A stretch of 64,000 nt of DNA, taken from contig JAJEKV010000020.1 of the NCBI GenBank assembly GCA_021234155.1, positions 7,486,563-7,550,562 on the forward strand, read 5' to 3'. The stretch comes from Isoetes taiwanensis (lineage: Eukaryota > Streptophyta > Lycopodiopsida > Isoetales > Isoetaceae). The notes beneath the pieces were generated by a model. It did not search any database. It had not been told where the DNA came from and saw only the letters and a list, made by a program, of their open reading frames with translations. Both the position numbers and the translations under genes were made by a program. Numbering within the stretch: position 1 is the stretch's first letter; the number at the start of each line of letters is the position of its first letter. Of the stretch, positions 44,931 to 58,354 are shown piece by piece.

Positions 44931-46075
44931 GAAAGTATTGGGGATGATAAGATTCATGCTCCTTGATTTTGTTGCAAATGATTTTCCTGCTGGAAGAGAT
45001 GACCCTTCTGCTGCTCCTCCAACTAATGGAGATGGCAATGTAACTCCTAATGTTGATGTAGAATAGAATGCTAGGATAGACTATCCTGGCAATCCTTTTG
45101 GGGTCTCAGGTTGTTAATGGTTATGCTGTTTCATTTGATCTGATCAGCCCCTTAACCAACACTTGAACCCGAGATGGAGGAACTGCTGAATAAGATGGTC
45201 TTTGCGATCACATGTCAGCATTTATTGGTGTATTGAGTGATACGATAGGATCAACAGTTTTATTGTTTCCTAGGTCACTGCAATAGAGGTAGGGCATCGA
45301 TCTCCAACAATGTCACATACTATTATCACTAGGGCTGCCTTGCATAGACAAGGGCCGTTATGCACAGGAAGAGTAGGCAATATGATGCTTTATGGTCATT
45401 CCTAGGGACCCACAAAAAGCAGCATGGAAATGGGTATAGGATAAACTGCTCCATCCCAAAATATCTGTTTTATGGTGCCAAGTCATTCATCGTTGTCTGC
45501 ACATTAATATTCTGGTGCACAGATTTTGTCCAGAGGTATCTGAACTTTGTTCCTTATGTGCACAGAGGAACGAGACAATTGAGCATGTGTAGACATGTCA
45601 GGCATGCTTGGTTGTGGATTCAAGGCCTCTTTCATTGCAATTTAAATAGCCAGCAGGTGTTATTAGCAGTCTATCCAAATGGTTAGGAAAATTTGGCAAA
45701 AAGGGCACTTCATTTTGCTTCAGCATGGATCATCTGGTCCATTTGGAAAAGAAGGGATCTTCTCATATTCAAAGATCTTGCTTGTTCAGATGCACAGGTC
45801 CTTCTCGATGCCCAACAACGAATTGTCAAAGCATTCAGGTGCTCATCAATTGCTAATGAAGTAAAGAGCTGTATTTGGGAGCACTATTTTCATATTCACA
45901 CTTACTCATGAGATTTTGCTTGCTCTTCATATTGGTTAGATGTTGTATTTGAGTGGGATGGATTTGCTTTGGCGTACATTCTCTCCACTGAGTTTTTAAT
46001 CCACACTGTACTTTGTAACTTTCTCTTGATAATAAAGGCTCAAGTCCTTCCAAAGAAAAAAAAAATGATACTTTA
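44930..46075 (+). pseudogene. L1-type LINE 3' remnant with zf-RVT motif and poly(A)
   Basis: Plus-strand pieces near 45480-45600 read VIHRCLHINILVHRF, SELCSLCAQRNETIEHV, stop, TCQAC: the zinc-binding zf-RVT end of L1 ORF2 (CxxC...E...H...C). Around 45700-45911 it continues with AWIIWSIWKRRDLLIFKDL and QRIVKAFR, typical of the final WxIWKxRN block. The 3' UTR runs to a poly(A) at 46061-46070. Upstream (44950-45070) a frame with FPAGRDDPSAAPPTNGDG may be the same element. Multiple stops. It abuts a second LINE in opposite orientation. Confidence 0.65.
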
Positions 46076-46127
46076 TGGCATTCAAGAATTCATAGCCATT
46101 CACCTTAGAATGTTTTATTTGATTCAT

Positions 46128-46129
<2 letters not shown>

Positions 46130-46159
<30 letters not shown>

Positions 46160-48085
46160 AAGAACTGTGTCATCAATATATTAAAAGAATGGTAATGTTA
46201 CAAAGCAAGTGAGGAGGAAGGAGAGCAAGTGAGGAGGAAGGAGAACTGTCCCAAAGAGACAGCGATACCTCGACACTCCACAACAAATTCACAAAAAAAC
46301 TGCAACTCTACTGCTGTACAAACTGACCATCACCATCTACAACACCTAAGAAGTCCCGCCAAATGTCAAACTTCCGCTTTACTAATCCCGGGAACACCAG
46401 AAAGCTTTGAAATAGCTTGTAACTGAGTCGAGGAATCAGAGAGGCTGCAGGTTGTTGAATCCCCTGGAAGATCCACAATCGTCGCTGCTTCCAAATCAGC
46501 CACACCAACCAAGCCACGCACAGATGCAAGGCTTGCTGCCGCAAGAGCGGCCAAGCACCAGGATACACATGAAGCAAAGAATCGCTAGCTAGTCAATCTC
46601 ACCAAACAGAGCCCTAATCCCGTGGCAGCCCGCAAGTGAGGGCATAAAACCGCATAATGCTCCACGCCTCACGATGAAGGCCACAACAAGGGCAAAGAGG
46701 GCTCACACCCGGCTTAAACTGACTCACAAGGGCATTCACCCTGAAACAGCGGTGCACCACCTGCCACAGAAGCACTCTAACCTTCGATGGAGGAAGTGAG
46801 CTCCATATCCACGTCCAAACCGAGCGCCATCGAGAATCCGAAGCCTGCGAGAGACCACTTTTCACGAAGGGGGCATTGTGTCATGAATAGCCAAAGACCC
46901 GCAACAAGACCGCACAAAACAAGAAGACACAACATCCTGGATGAACCTTCCAAACCCGCACCACCACATCATCCCGAGGGACTATAGGTATATGTAACCG
47001 CCACTTGTTCCCAGATAGCCCGGTCCACTTTGGGCGAAAGCGAAGCTCGAAAGAACTCCCACGGTTAGCTGACCACCCCAATACCAATCCTCCAAGGTGA
47101 GCACAGCTCGCCTCCAACGGGCCTCAAGGTCCGGCATGCACGGGCGAAAAGGGCAAGTGCGCATGGGGTAGAGGAACCCACAAGAAAGGAGAAGAGTGGT
47201 GATAAACTGAGGCATAATCTAGCTGGAAGAGCACACGCACATGATCCCAAGCCCGCAACACCCCCGTGAGAAAAGGGGATGCATGTGGGAAAGGTCGGAG
47301 ACCATACAACAATGCCCAGGGCAACTCCACATGCACAGACGGCTTCCCAAACGCCACACAATGGCGAAGAGACTGCAACAACAGTGCCGCACCAGAAGAA
47401 GATGCTCCATCCTGCAGAATGCTCCAAACAAACTTGGAGACCAACACCTTACTATGGAGTGCCAAATCCAGAATGGACAAGCCCCCATCCTCCCGGGGGC
47501 GGAGACACTTCCACCAAGCCACTTTAACAACCGCCCCTTCATCATCCCCTAAAGACACAAAATTTCAACAATCTTATCCAAAGCCCGTATCTTACCCTCG
47601 AGAGCTAACATCGCAGATGCTTTGTATACACATGAGTGCTACAAAATCGACTTGGCAATAGTGATCCTACCGCCATGGACAACTTGCTACCCTTCCACCA
47701 ATTGAGGTGTTTTACGCAACCCCCGCAAAATCTCATCCCACACCCTCCCCATGGAAACATCCCCTCCAAAGGGAATACCCAACAACTTAGTACACACATT
47801 ACCTAGAAGCACCTTCCAAGGGAATAGAGCCAAACAAGGGGGAGGCGGAGTCAGCCAGCTTCATGACTGTCTCTGTAAAGCGTGGACCACAGCCCAACGC
47901 TAACATCATGGCAGACAAGAACTCCCAACGGACACTATCGTAAGCTTTGGCAAAGTCAAGCTTAAGATAGGCAATGCCTTGACCTGTTCTCCTGGCCCAA
48001 TAAAGGCCCTCATAAGCATTAGTCAAAATGTTCCTCCCAGGGACAAACCCAGACTGCATGGAAGAAGTCAACACCGGCTTCTCTT
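46130..48085 (-). pseudogene. L1-type LINE ORF2 remnant, RT to 3' end, poly(A) at low-coordinate end
   Basis: Read downwards, 48074-47799 has RT motifs SMQSGFVPGRNILTNAYEGL and YLKLDFAKAYDSVRWEF (catalytic Asp). An internal deletion has removed the FADD part. Next come LLGIPFGG-like, GGRITIAKSIL and 47558-47124 with VAWWKCLRPREDGGLSILDL (the VAW..C.P...GGL block). 46865-46614 has VWTWIWSSLPPSKVRVLLWQ and LCPCCGLHREAW, the zf-RVT domain. Then WLVWLIWKQRRLWIF and the 3' UTR, ending at a T-run (46130-46158), the poly(A) in this orientation. Its 3' 370 bp recurs inverted at 37230-37600. GC content is higher than its surroundings. Confidence 0.8.
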
Positions 48086-48289
48086 TTGGACTTGTAAAAG
48101 ATGATTTTTTTTTTTTTTTTTGTTCATTCTGCTCTATTTTGAAACAACAAGTTTCTATTTCTCATTTAGATCTTAGTGAAGTGATGGCACCAAGATTTTG
48201 TGTTGATGTTGTTTTGTGATAATGTAGTCCCTTGATGAGGTGATCACACTAATGAATGAAGAACCTTTGTATCATGTATAGTCCTGACG

Positions 48290-48570
48290 AATAGATAAAA
48301 TCACAAACCATTGCCTCCATCATTTTTATATTAAAATCCCCTAAAATCTCTTTTGGTTTAGGTGCATATTCACACAGGGAGTGACTTCGGGCACTCGGAG
48401 CTGTTGGATGGGCATATTTGCCAGTTATTCCTCGATCTAGACCGTAGATAGCGATTCTCATTTGTGGGGTATGCTTGTACAAGTCTTGGCATACCCTATA
48501 ACGAGGTTTGCAAAATACTACAAGGTTTGAAGCAATGTAATGAAAGGTGTTGATTTTGTATATGTATTAT
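48290..48570 (+). repeat. Third copy of the MITE-related repeat
   Basis: 'ggtgcatattcacac', 'gagctgttggatgggcatat', 'atctagaccgta', 'tttgtggggtatgc', 'gcaaaatacta' and 'ggtgttgattttgta' follow the same order as 22520-22730 and 4010-4215. No inverted right arm was seen, so this is a partial or older copy. Confidence 0.75.
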
Positions 48571-51500
48571 ACAGTTTTAGGGAGTACAAAGGGGGCTCTC
48601 CAGCTACATTGGCAAAATTTCTATGATATATGTTTATAATAAGCAAGTAGGGCAAAAAATTTAAGTCATTGTGAGGGCCTCCATTCTGCACATTGAATCT
48701 CCCATACAAAGTTGCCCATTTTTTAGATGAAGAAAATTATAGATCCTTTTACTTAAACTACAAGAGTGTAATCTAAACATATGTAATGCATCAATTTTTC
48801 TATACAAAGCAACAAAACTACCCACCATAGAAACATATACATGTGATAGTGTACCAATAGAAGACAATTGCAAATTAAAATTTTTGAACCATAATTGCAT
48901 TTAACAATGTAATTGCAACTAGCTTAGTATGTATATCTTAAAACAAAAGCCAGTTTAATAAATTGGTTGCACAAGTGCACATCCAAGTGGTTAATAGACA
49001 TTCTATTATCCCGAACGATTGTTGTTGTTGTAGGATTGCCGATGAGGCACAGAGACATTATTGCCATGATTTTGCATTTTGTGTGATGCTGCATGTTGCC
49101 TATAGCCTGTCTCACTTGCCTAGAACAACAGTATTAAGGATAAAGGGGGAAGTTTTGGTTCTCTAAGTCACAAGAAAATTTTACCTTGTTATGTATAAAT
49201 AACCTGCAAGAACATACAAGAATATGAAGCTTAGATTTGAATATGGTGTACAAGTAGAGACTTCCCTGTTATAATGAAGGAACAAAGCATTCTACCAATT
49301 ATGGATAAAAGGGGAGGAAGTCTTGGCTCTCTAAGCCATGAGAAAAATTACATGTTATCTGTAAATAGCATGCAAGAACATACAATAATATGAAAACAAT
49401 TTGCACAAGTAGAGACTTCCTTATTATGAGAAGGAACAAAGCACTCTTATTTAGCTCGCTATATCTACCTGCACGACCATGGAGTATTTGCTCTTATTGT
49501 TTACGTTGTGCATGTATTTTATAGTCTTTATAGCCTAAATTTAGGCCTTTCAATCCGACGGCTCTTGATTATTGCTCCTTGGGATATGCCTGGCTATCCC
49601 AGAATCAATGGTCCAAAGTTAGCCATAATGTAGAGTTAGTTATAATGTAATCTGGTTGTCAAACTACTATCCAATATCTATGTCCAATTTATTCATTAAG
49701 TATTATCTAGATGTTTCAAATGTTATATACAATACAATAAACTGAGATTACCATCCTAACACCCATGCATATGTAAGAAGCAACTTTGTCATTGGCAGAT
49801 CCATATAAGCTTGGGATGGAGCATTGTTGTTCAACATCCATTTGCATGCAACAGGCTAGAAATCTTAGATATCTAGGCATTTAATAAACTTCTTTCTTAT
49901 CCATTGGGACTTATTTCAAATATTGTGTGTATGGGAACTTTACATTTTCAATTCATATCCTAGATAAGTAAACATCAAGATATTTGAATTAGCCTCATCA
50001 GACAACAACATTTAACTTGGAATGCATTTTTATGTAACTCTACTAGATGTTTGATGTGAGAACATATGCAGATCCACTAGGAAAGCAATTTTGCCTTTCT
50101 AACTCTTGCACTTTGCATGAACTAAAGCGAGCTTCATGAAGGCATCCATGACACAAAAGATTGACTAGACATATATGGTGACAATATAGTCTGATATAAG
50201 ATTGGCCTTCCTCCATTAGTCCTGCATGGCCAGTTATGGATGCCTTGTGCTTGGCATTGTTTCTCCTTTTTGCATATATTGAAAGCATTATACATGAACT
50301 TGAACTTTTGCATCATAAACTCATCCATTACCCATCTTCTGGAGCGCTTATGTCTACTTCCATCCAAGCCAGTAACTTTATTGTACACTAAAACTACTAA
50401 CTAACTAATATTGTTGATCCATTTCAATAAAGAATTGGAAGCATTGGCAATAATTTTCATAGGGCTCTAAGAAAAAGAATGTGTTAACAAATGCAACAAG
50501 ATTTTTAGATGGTTCTGACCAGTATGAAACAAAGGATATGTTTGAAGCATTGTGAAGTTCATTTTTAGGTAAACAAATGACCATCCGAGAATCTTTTGAA
50601 ATGCTTACATAAAACTTTTGACCTCCTTACTATTGAAAATAAGGTTGCAAGATGTTAGATATGAGGACTCCAATAGCATCGACAATTGTTCTAAGCTCCG
50701 TCGTGCACATCCAGTGGAAAATGCATGGTAAGATCTATAAAAACATTTAAATGAAAATTCCTTTCCAGATGGCATAACTGATGATGGAAGTCCAAAAGAC
50801 AAAATATATAATATATTTGATAACACGAGTATTCAACAAGCTAATATTGTTTATGAAATGAATTCATATCCAGTTATTGTTTTCGAGACAGAGAGAAGAG
50901 ACCTCTATCTTCTTTTTCCCCAATAATATAAAATGAAATTAATAGAATATTATGTTGTGCCTGCATTATCTATTTTATTCAGATGTAGAATGATGCATCC
51001 AAACAACATGTTAGCATCTGGAGAAACTAACAAGGTGCTGCGCACGACGGGTTGCCCTTCGGTGGCCCAAGAGGGTGTTTTCATGTTTCATTGTTTCATT
51101 GTTTCATTTTCATGTTTCTTGTTGAATCATTTCGTGTGTCGGGCCTTATTAATCGTTTGAACAAGATGCTTTGTTTTTTGTTGTTTCGTTTATGAATTGT
51201 ACATGGACCAAAAAGAGGTTTGCGGAACTCAGTGTCTAGACCAATTGGGATTGACGTGATCATGTTCTTTGTCTCAAACACATTAGCCATTCATGAAGAA
51301 TGTTTTGCGTAGTTTTATTAGTAATGGAAATTGTACCAAGCCTGTATGAATACATGATTTCATTTTCTTAGTCAATGCATACAAATATTGAATAGAATAC
51401 CCAATGGTAAAAAACAACTAATTCGTGCTTTGCTAATATAACAATCCCATTTCAAATATGCGCGTTCAAGTTGATTGGTGTCAGTTACTATTGGGTACAA

Positions 51501-53261
51501 ACCATCAGGAAATTTAACAAATTATAATTATTGGATTTTCAATAACCCCTTTCACCTAGTGCAAACACATGTTTACGATATAGACAATTAATCCCTTGGC
51601 TAAAAAAACAGCACATGACAGTATAATATTTGAAGCAAAGTCATCATACAAGTAATTAAAGAATATACAGCTACTTCTACATGCTGAAAGCCTTTAACAT
51701 ATTAATGAAAAACCAAATGGCATTGTTACAATATGTTGTAGGCCATATAGCAAAAAGCAGGATCTTGTGTCAACCCTCTGCACCAACCCAGACCACAAGC
51801 CCAGAATATCTTATCGAATTATATCTCACTTTAGGCCGTTGACTGTGTTTTCAACTTTATATTATGGCTTCAATACTTTAAATGGGTAGTGACATGCTTT
51901 TCTATATAAAGAAATCAATAGTTGATGATGCCTTTCACTTTAAGTGGATCAAAAGAACCACAATCCTATATATTGCTTCGCATCTCGTGTAATCATGTCC
52001 TTCAAGAGCTTCAGCTTTGTAAATGACAGCACTTGCAAATGGTTACCATACCAAGATAAGCAGGGTAGTTCCAATTGTATTACTTCAAATTGCTTCCAAT
52101 CTTTACCTTGCCATATGCCAGATGGGTAGATGGAGCAATGAGGATATAGATGAAACTGCCTATGAAAAAGAACAAATCATATTAAATCTGTTGGGGCACA
52201 GATTTATCAAAGACCTAATGCAAATTGAAGTTGTATGGCTATACATCACAAAGACAGGAATGATCAGGGTTGTATGCGTCTGCAGCCAAACAGGGATAGA
52301 TTCACCAAGTTTACATCGGGTTGAACTTTCTAGAATGGTGAGTCGAGGAAAAAGTATATATGCCTCAAGCAAGCACCATCGCTTTGAAACAAGATCCTGG
52401 ATTCCCATCTCATATCAAAAAGTTCACAACCATGACCGAACGTGAAGTTTACGAACAGTTCTCGACACTTCAATCCTAAAAAAAATGGCTTCTTAAGTGT
52501 TTCCAGAAGTCGAGCTACATCAGCGATGTCCAGGCTTAGGTTAACACTGAAGTGAGAGAATACGACAAGCAGCACGTAAGACATAAACATACCAGATCCC
52601 ATCCCAAACTCAATCGCCTTATAAAACCTTCTAGTGCATGATCAGGATTTTTATGTGAATCCCACTCTCTATCCATACTTGATTGTAACAGAACTGATAT
52701 AGGTCACCATCCCAGCTCGATGCTTTTGGAAATTCAAATCATATTGGCTGCACAGACACGTGAAGAAGCACCACACGGCATGCTTATGGTTTTGAATGCA
52801 GCTACTTTCCATGGCCGAGTGTCCCCGCTCCAGCATAGGTGCAGCATAATCCAACTGAAAAAGTCACCCCAAAATGATGGATTTGTTCAGGCAGCTATTA
52901 ATTTCAAATTAGTACTTCCTGGCCGGGTTGGTCTGCGATACTCACCTACAAAACCTCAACTTGAAGGCCTATTACTAAGAAGCTGCTTATCAACCTCCTT
53001 TGCCTCATGGAAACATCAATTGAGGAGATCATTTATAGCTTAAAAAAGAGCGTCAAAATATAGTTGTCATAAATAATGATGACAGGTCACGGCTACACGG
53101 CATCTGACACTTCTATTTCTGCATGTATTTCATTCTTCTTTATCGCTCCTTTCTCTCTATAATTGCTTCCTTTCCTATATCCTTCATCTTTTACAATCTA
53201 TACCGACCGGGCATGGATATACACACATACAGAACTTCCAGCAATGAGATAAGAGACATAC
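48571..53261. other. No gene recognised, apart from a tandem duplication
   Basis: Long AT-rich interval. A plus-strand frame near 52720-53043 (107 codons) and a minus frame at 50388-50134 (84 codons) are not recognised and lack supporting splice or family signals. The C-terminal TPR part expected downstream of the CLU fragment was looked for here and not found. Confidence 0.4.
49137..49460. repeat. Tandem duplication, about 167-bp units
   Basis: Two units begin near 49137 and 49304. Shared words in order are 'ggataaa(a)ggggaggaag', 'tctctaag', 'tgcaagaacataca', 'gcacaagtagagacttcc' and 'gaaggaacaaagca'. Divergence is moderate, so it is not recent. Confidence 0.7.
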
Positions 53262-55860
53262 TTGCTGCAAAATGCCAAAAGCTTCGGAAAACATTTCGTA
53301 GGCCTCATTAACTTTCCCTACAAAATAAACGAAGATGTAAAGTCCTTGAGAACAAGCAGACCTTAATGCATGGAGGCAATGAATAGACACTAAACATTTT
53401 ATTTTCTTCTTTATCGTGCCAATCGAAGCTTCCCATTCTCAAGAAGATTATGAACATCAGAACAAACAAGTGCTATGTGCTTCACCACTACTTGTAAATC
53501 CAAAATATCCTCTGTTCTAAATGGATTGGGAGAATCAAACACATAATGCCTAGCTGCCAATGTAATTCCAACCTATATGACAACCATCAAAAGACTTCTC
53601 TCATGAAAAAGAGTAATAAATATGGATGGGTGGGATATAAACCTTGAGGCAGAGATTACGTACAGCTGAGATATTATGCGCTTTAGCCTTTGCATCATCC
53701 AACAATTCAAACTGCATACCCATTGCTTATAAAATAAAAGGAAAGCATTGGAATGCGAAATAATTGTAAAGGTTGTTTTAGGAAAAGAACGAAATTTAGT
53801 ACCTGCAATTGAACTTCACATTCTCTTGGATATCAATCCAAATCAATTCTGAAGTTATGCACATGTACAGTGTCTGTTTTCTAGAGTGTCCTTTAACAAT
53901 AGATAACCTATTATCCTTCTAAATATCTGTGTTAGATGAATCGATCTGATACAACATACAGAGAAATTAACGGAAATGGATGCTTAAACAAAGAATAAAG
54001 TTTATATATAGTTGCATATTACAATACACCATTGCTGCCAAAAGCTATAGCTTTGACAAATGCTTGCACCTGTGAAACCTCTTGATGGATTTTCTAGACG
54101 TTAAGATTCAGTAGAGTGATGTGCTATTTCATTTGATCATTAGTTGGTAAAAACCAAATAACGCATAACTTTGTATATACAAATCCAAAAGAAAAAATTG
54201 AGCATTGGAAACATATGTGCTTAAACGCATAACTTTGTATATACAACCCAAAAAGAAAATTGAGCATTGGAAACGTATGTTCTCAACCTTACTGGATGAT
54301 AAATTTGATCTTCCTCCATGACCACGTCACCCTCTGCTAGTTTCGCATTTGGTAGCAGTTGAAATGAAGAAGCATCTTCTAAACCTAGACAACAGTTGAG
54401 GAAGCGAGCAATTGCACCCCCCACATCCTGCTCTAGAGTTTCACGGAGTACACCCGGAACAAACAGTGAATTCCTGATTAACATACTATTTGCAAATACA
54501 ACAGAACCAGCATTTCATATTGAATGTCAAAATAGAATTGTCTTACTAAGCTCAAAGTCTTAGGCAATTTGACTTGAGTGCAATTCGAAAATTACCTTTA
54601 AAACATGCTTCGCTGATCGAACAACCATTTCAACAACACAGAAAGTCCATATATGAGGCAAGCACTGCAACTTGGTAGGAATATTTAATAGTGCAGTTAC
54701 AGTTAGCATATGACATGACTCTCAATGAAGGAACCAACACTATGCTCACACCTTTCCAAGATATCTGACATTGATTCCATATGCATGAAGAGCTTCCGTT
54801 AGTGTTTGACCGTCCATTGGTGACACCTCCAAACTGCTTAGGTCTTGAACAAACTTTGGCAGAACAGTATCCACCAAATAGTTACCTACCTTTCTTACTA
54901 ATGCCTCATCTGCGGATACCTTCTGCAGGAATATAAGATAAACACAGAATAACGTTATACTCTTAACAAGCATATGAAACAGAGCTTTAAGCCTGGAATT
55001 ATAGATAAACCATAACTGAAAATTTGAAACTTGATAAGCACACATGAATGAATGTGCATAGAACAAAAAAAATTCCTCAGGATCACCACTTACATTAAAA
55101 TCAGTAAAAACATTAGGGTTAAGAAGAATTGGTGACAGATTCTTCTTTGGTGACACTGTGCCATTTTCAGTATCCACGTCCTTCCCCTTGGTAAGCTTTG
55201 ATCTCTCTGATGATTCTATCTAAATCAAGAAGAGTAGCAATCAGATATAATAGATTCCAACTCTCGAAATCATCCATATTTTTACCTGACAAAATGCTGG
55301 AACGAGCTCTGGACGCAAAACGCACAGACGTGATCCAAGTCCCATGTGATTGACATTCTGTGGAGTAGTTCTCATCAAATCAAGAATATAGTACTTAATA
55401 GCCACAGAAAGAACATCATAAACACCCAGGAACTAAATATCTTGCCTATTATAGAATGAGAACCTGTTGTCACTGCCAACAATGCCCTTGCACTCAACTG
55501 GGGCACATATTTTAATTCGTGCTTCAGATCCATAAAGAACTTCATGCTCTTTAATATGAATACCTTTTCCTGCCCAAATACATGTGCTTTTGAATGTGCG
55601 ATACTTGATATATAAGAAAAAACTGGAAAAAAAATCTATCATACATTGAAAAGGAAACAAAAATCTAACATGTGCAGACTATTTTACAAATTTTAAAGGT
55701 ATTCCATGCACTAAGCAAAATGGCATAACAGGAGAGCCATTCCCCAGTACAAACAAGCATTCTATGCCTTGTTATCGAAACCGTATGATCAAAGCCCTCC
55801 GTGTGATCTGCTGAAAGGGCTTTTCGTGAGAGATCATCTACAAAACAATGTACCTTCACG
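53262..55860 (-). pseudogene. CLU-family (FRIENDLY/REC-like) gene fragment
   Basis: Exons read downwards: 55569-55464 (IKEHEVLYGSEARIKICAPV, ECKGIVGSDNR), about 55396-55286 (YILDLMRTTPQN, SRLCVLRPELVPAFCQ), 55219-55094 (Lys/Ser linker), 54922-54752 (KVGNYLVDTVLPKFVQDL, SLEVSPMDGQTLTEALHAYG, INVRYLGK), about 54671-54596 (LPHIWTFC, VVRSAKHVLK), about 54449-54288 (VLRETLEQDVGGAIARFLNC), 53711-53643 (QFELLDDAKA, RNLCLK), 53572 to about 53410 (VGITLAARHYVFDSPNPF, VVVKHIALVCSD) and 53317-53262 (KVNEAYEMFSEAFGILQQ). Plant CLU proteins act in mitochondrial or plastid distribution (family knowledge). The N-terminus and the C-terminal TPRs are absent. A one-base misfit at the 55464/55396 junction, a missing donor at about 53410 ('ggcac|gataaa') and an out-of-frame acceptor near 54460 suggest a pseudogene. 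A first exon ending FHVK near 55856 is possible but weak. Confidence 0.8.
54160..54284. repeat. Tandem duplication of about 60 bp
   Basis: 'cgcataactttgtatataca' followed by 'ttgagcattggaaac' and 'tatgt' occurs twice, at about 54162 and 54224. It sits at the 3' boundary of a CLU exon, in what would be an intron. Confidence 0.8.
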
Positions 55861-56048
55861 TGAAACTTTGGATGCAGAAGGCCGGCATGAAACAACGTCG
55901 TAGTGAGGGCCGCCCACACACTCAACACTCAAAATACTCGCCATCTGCACGAGAGGAGACCTCTCCGGTTGGCCGGTTTCGAGAGTGGCTGTCCACTAAC
56001 ACAAGTGACCGAGCATTTACAGCCAATAATGGGTTTTTAGCAGTCATC

Positions 56049-56134
56049 GGCATATTCTAGGCATATACTGGCATATACCTAGAATATGCCACAAACCCCA
56101 CATAAACAAGGGTTTGCCCCCTTAGGGGCAACCC
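56049..56134. repeat. Two adjacent hairpins
   Basis: GGCATATTCTAGG (56049-56061) is exactly inverted at 56078-56090, with a 16-nt loop. About 20 bp further on, 'gggtttgcccccttaggggc' and 'aaccc' form a second stem with little or no loop. They lie just upstream of the CLU fragment. Possible MITE end or structured relic. Confidence 0.6.
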
Positions 56135-57475
56135 AAAAAGAAGGACAGATAACAAACATGTTTTTTGCTCATGTTTTGTTTCTATTTCGGAAAGAGGGCT
56201 AACTTGCTAAAAGGCTGCTAAACTTGCAAAAATGGAACATAAATAAAACAGAGGACAGGCAGATTAGAGTGGCAGCGCCTACATCAATATGAAGAAAATG
56301 CTAGTAAGGTACAACACGATTGTCAATCTCTAGATGTGTAGAGGTGGGAATGTCAAAGACATGTCATGCCAAAGACAAAGGTGTACCACAGAAGTTAGAC
56401 TTGGACAGAATAGTGTTGTCAGATACGTTTAGTACGGTACGAGTATTATATGTACTTAACGTATTAATATCGTATGCATACCTCTCATTTGCAAAGTACT
56501 TTAAACAAGTTTTTTGGAATTACAAAATACTTATTAAATACGTAAAATACGTACTTTACGTATAGTACCTTAAGTACTTCCGGCAAGTTTTCAGAACTAT
56601 TATTTCTTGTATTGCAGTTGAAATAGTTGCGATAACAACTAGTATGAAGAACTTCAAGTTTTAAATAATGAACCAAATATATTATTCTAGAAAATTAAGT
56701 ATTTCTCAAAGTTTTCAATCCAAAATATGTCTATTTAAGAGTTATATATTCTAATTTGCAATCTACACCCACAAACAAATAAATTTAAGTAATTGTTGCT
56801 CATTTGTTGCATCCGAAGCTATTAACCACCGCTGACCTCTGTATTTCTTTCCTGGCATGAATGCAAGCTACTGAAGTATTAAGGAGAAGGTCTGCCTCCT
56901 GCCATGACAAAACAAGGAGAAAAGGTGGGTTTGCATCTCCATCTCCATTCCGATTTGGCGGCTAGGGTAAGAAGAAAGAGGGGGAAAACGCAGAGGTTTT
57001 GGGGTTTTATATGCAAGAAGATTGATTTTTTATTTTTATTTTTTTTTAACTACAATTCCATAATTTCCCTAATGTCTAGAGATATGTTTACAATATGCCT
57101 TAGAATACCCAAACCCACTCTCCCCCGAATGAATTGCCCCTCAACATAGATCTTATCTCATATTATGTCTTGTGTACAGAGGAAAAAGAAACAATACTCA
57201 AGTTTATAAATGTGAAAACTTTTGCATCTCTCTCTCTTCTTATCAACATAGCTCAATCTATGTGTCCCCCCCCCTCCCCCTTTTTTTGCTTTCATTTCTG
57301 AGGAAAGGAAGATACCATTCTGTTAATATTTAGAATAACAAACACATATATCAACTAAAATGGAAAACCACTATACTAGCTCATACTTTGAAATATTCTC
57401 CGACAAGCAATGGTTATTCAACCTTTTTATGAATGCAATAGAAAATATTCATACAAATACATGGTGACTTATCCC

Positions 57476-57765
57476 TAGCGGAAAAGACGCCTAGAACCAA
57501 TCCAGCCCTGCCGTCCAATTGTATCGCGACATGTGCCGTTGATTCTTTCTCCGAAAATCGTGCAGGAATTTTACTCGCCATTCTGCCATTTTTTACCCCA
57601 ATGTTCTGTTTTTCTTACCCTTTATTCTGTTCAATTCACCTGCTGTTCTGCTTTGTGTTGCCACGTGGCGGTGCTGGATTGGTTCCAGGCATCTTTTCCA
57701 GTAGGGCAAAGTCCCTCCGGGCTTGATTTCAGAATCAACCCCGGAGGGATTTTCCCTTATTCTTA
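57476..57765. mobile_element. Foldback element with two inverted-repeat modules
   Basis: The left arm (57476-57515: 'ggaaaagacgcctagaacca', 'atccagccctgcc') is inverted at 57665-57707 ('ggcggtgctggattggttcc', 'aggcatcttttcc'). Immediately to the right, 'aaagtccctccgggcttgat' pairs with 'aaccccggagggattttccc' (57714-57762). Neither encodes anything recognisable. The size and structure are MITE-like. Confidence 0.65.
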
Positions 57766-58354
57766 ATTGTAACACACAAAATAGGTCCATTGACCTATTC
57801 CACTTGGTAAAAACCGAGAAAGTTGGGTACAAGCTTGCAACCTTCGTAAAGAGCATAAAGCTTTAAGCTTTAGAGTTACTTGCAAAGCTTCAAAAGACTA
57901 TTGTGAAGAAGTACCAAGATCCTAAAAACCAAGTAGGCTTGATGGATAGAGATATCGTAAGAATGTGAATACCTCTTTGCCTTAGTACCAAAAATCAAGC
58001 AAACGAGTCCTTTTTTTTTTTTTTGCTGCACCTAGAAACTAGAAAATGCACTGAAATAATATGCACAAAAACTTACTAATAGGGCACGACCTTCAACATG
58101 ATTTATGATAGATAACTCAATTTACTCCTCAAACATTAAAATCATGAACTTTAGAAAAAAAAAGATTGATACTAATTAATTTTTTATTGTTTGAACAAAT
58201 TAGCAACTGAAATATGTAGCACAATCATAGGGGGTTCCAGGGGAATTTGGTATGGATGCATAAATCACTATTCCTGAGACCATAGACCATATCCCTAACA
58301 CAATTGAATGTATTATTGTAAAGGAAAAAACATAGATTCAATAGACAAAGTAAG

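Noticed and set aside
47241-47661. Plus-strand frames of 82-131 codons at 47241-47661
   Set aside because: They are antisense shadows of the GC-rich LINE on the minus strand.
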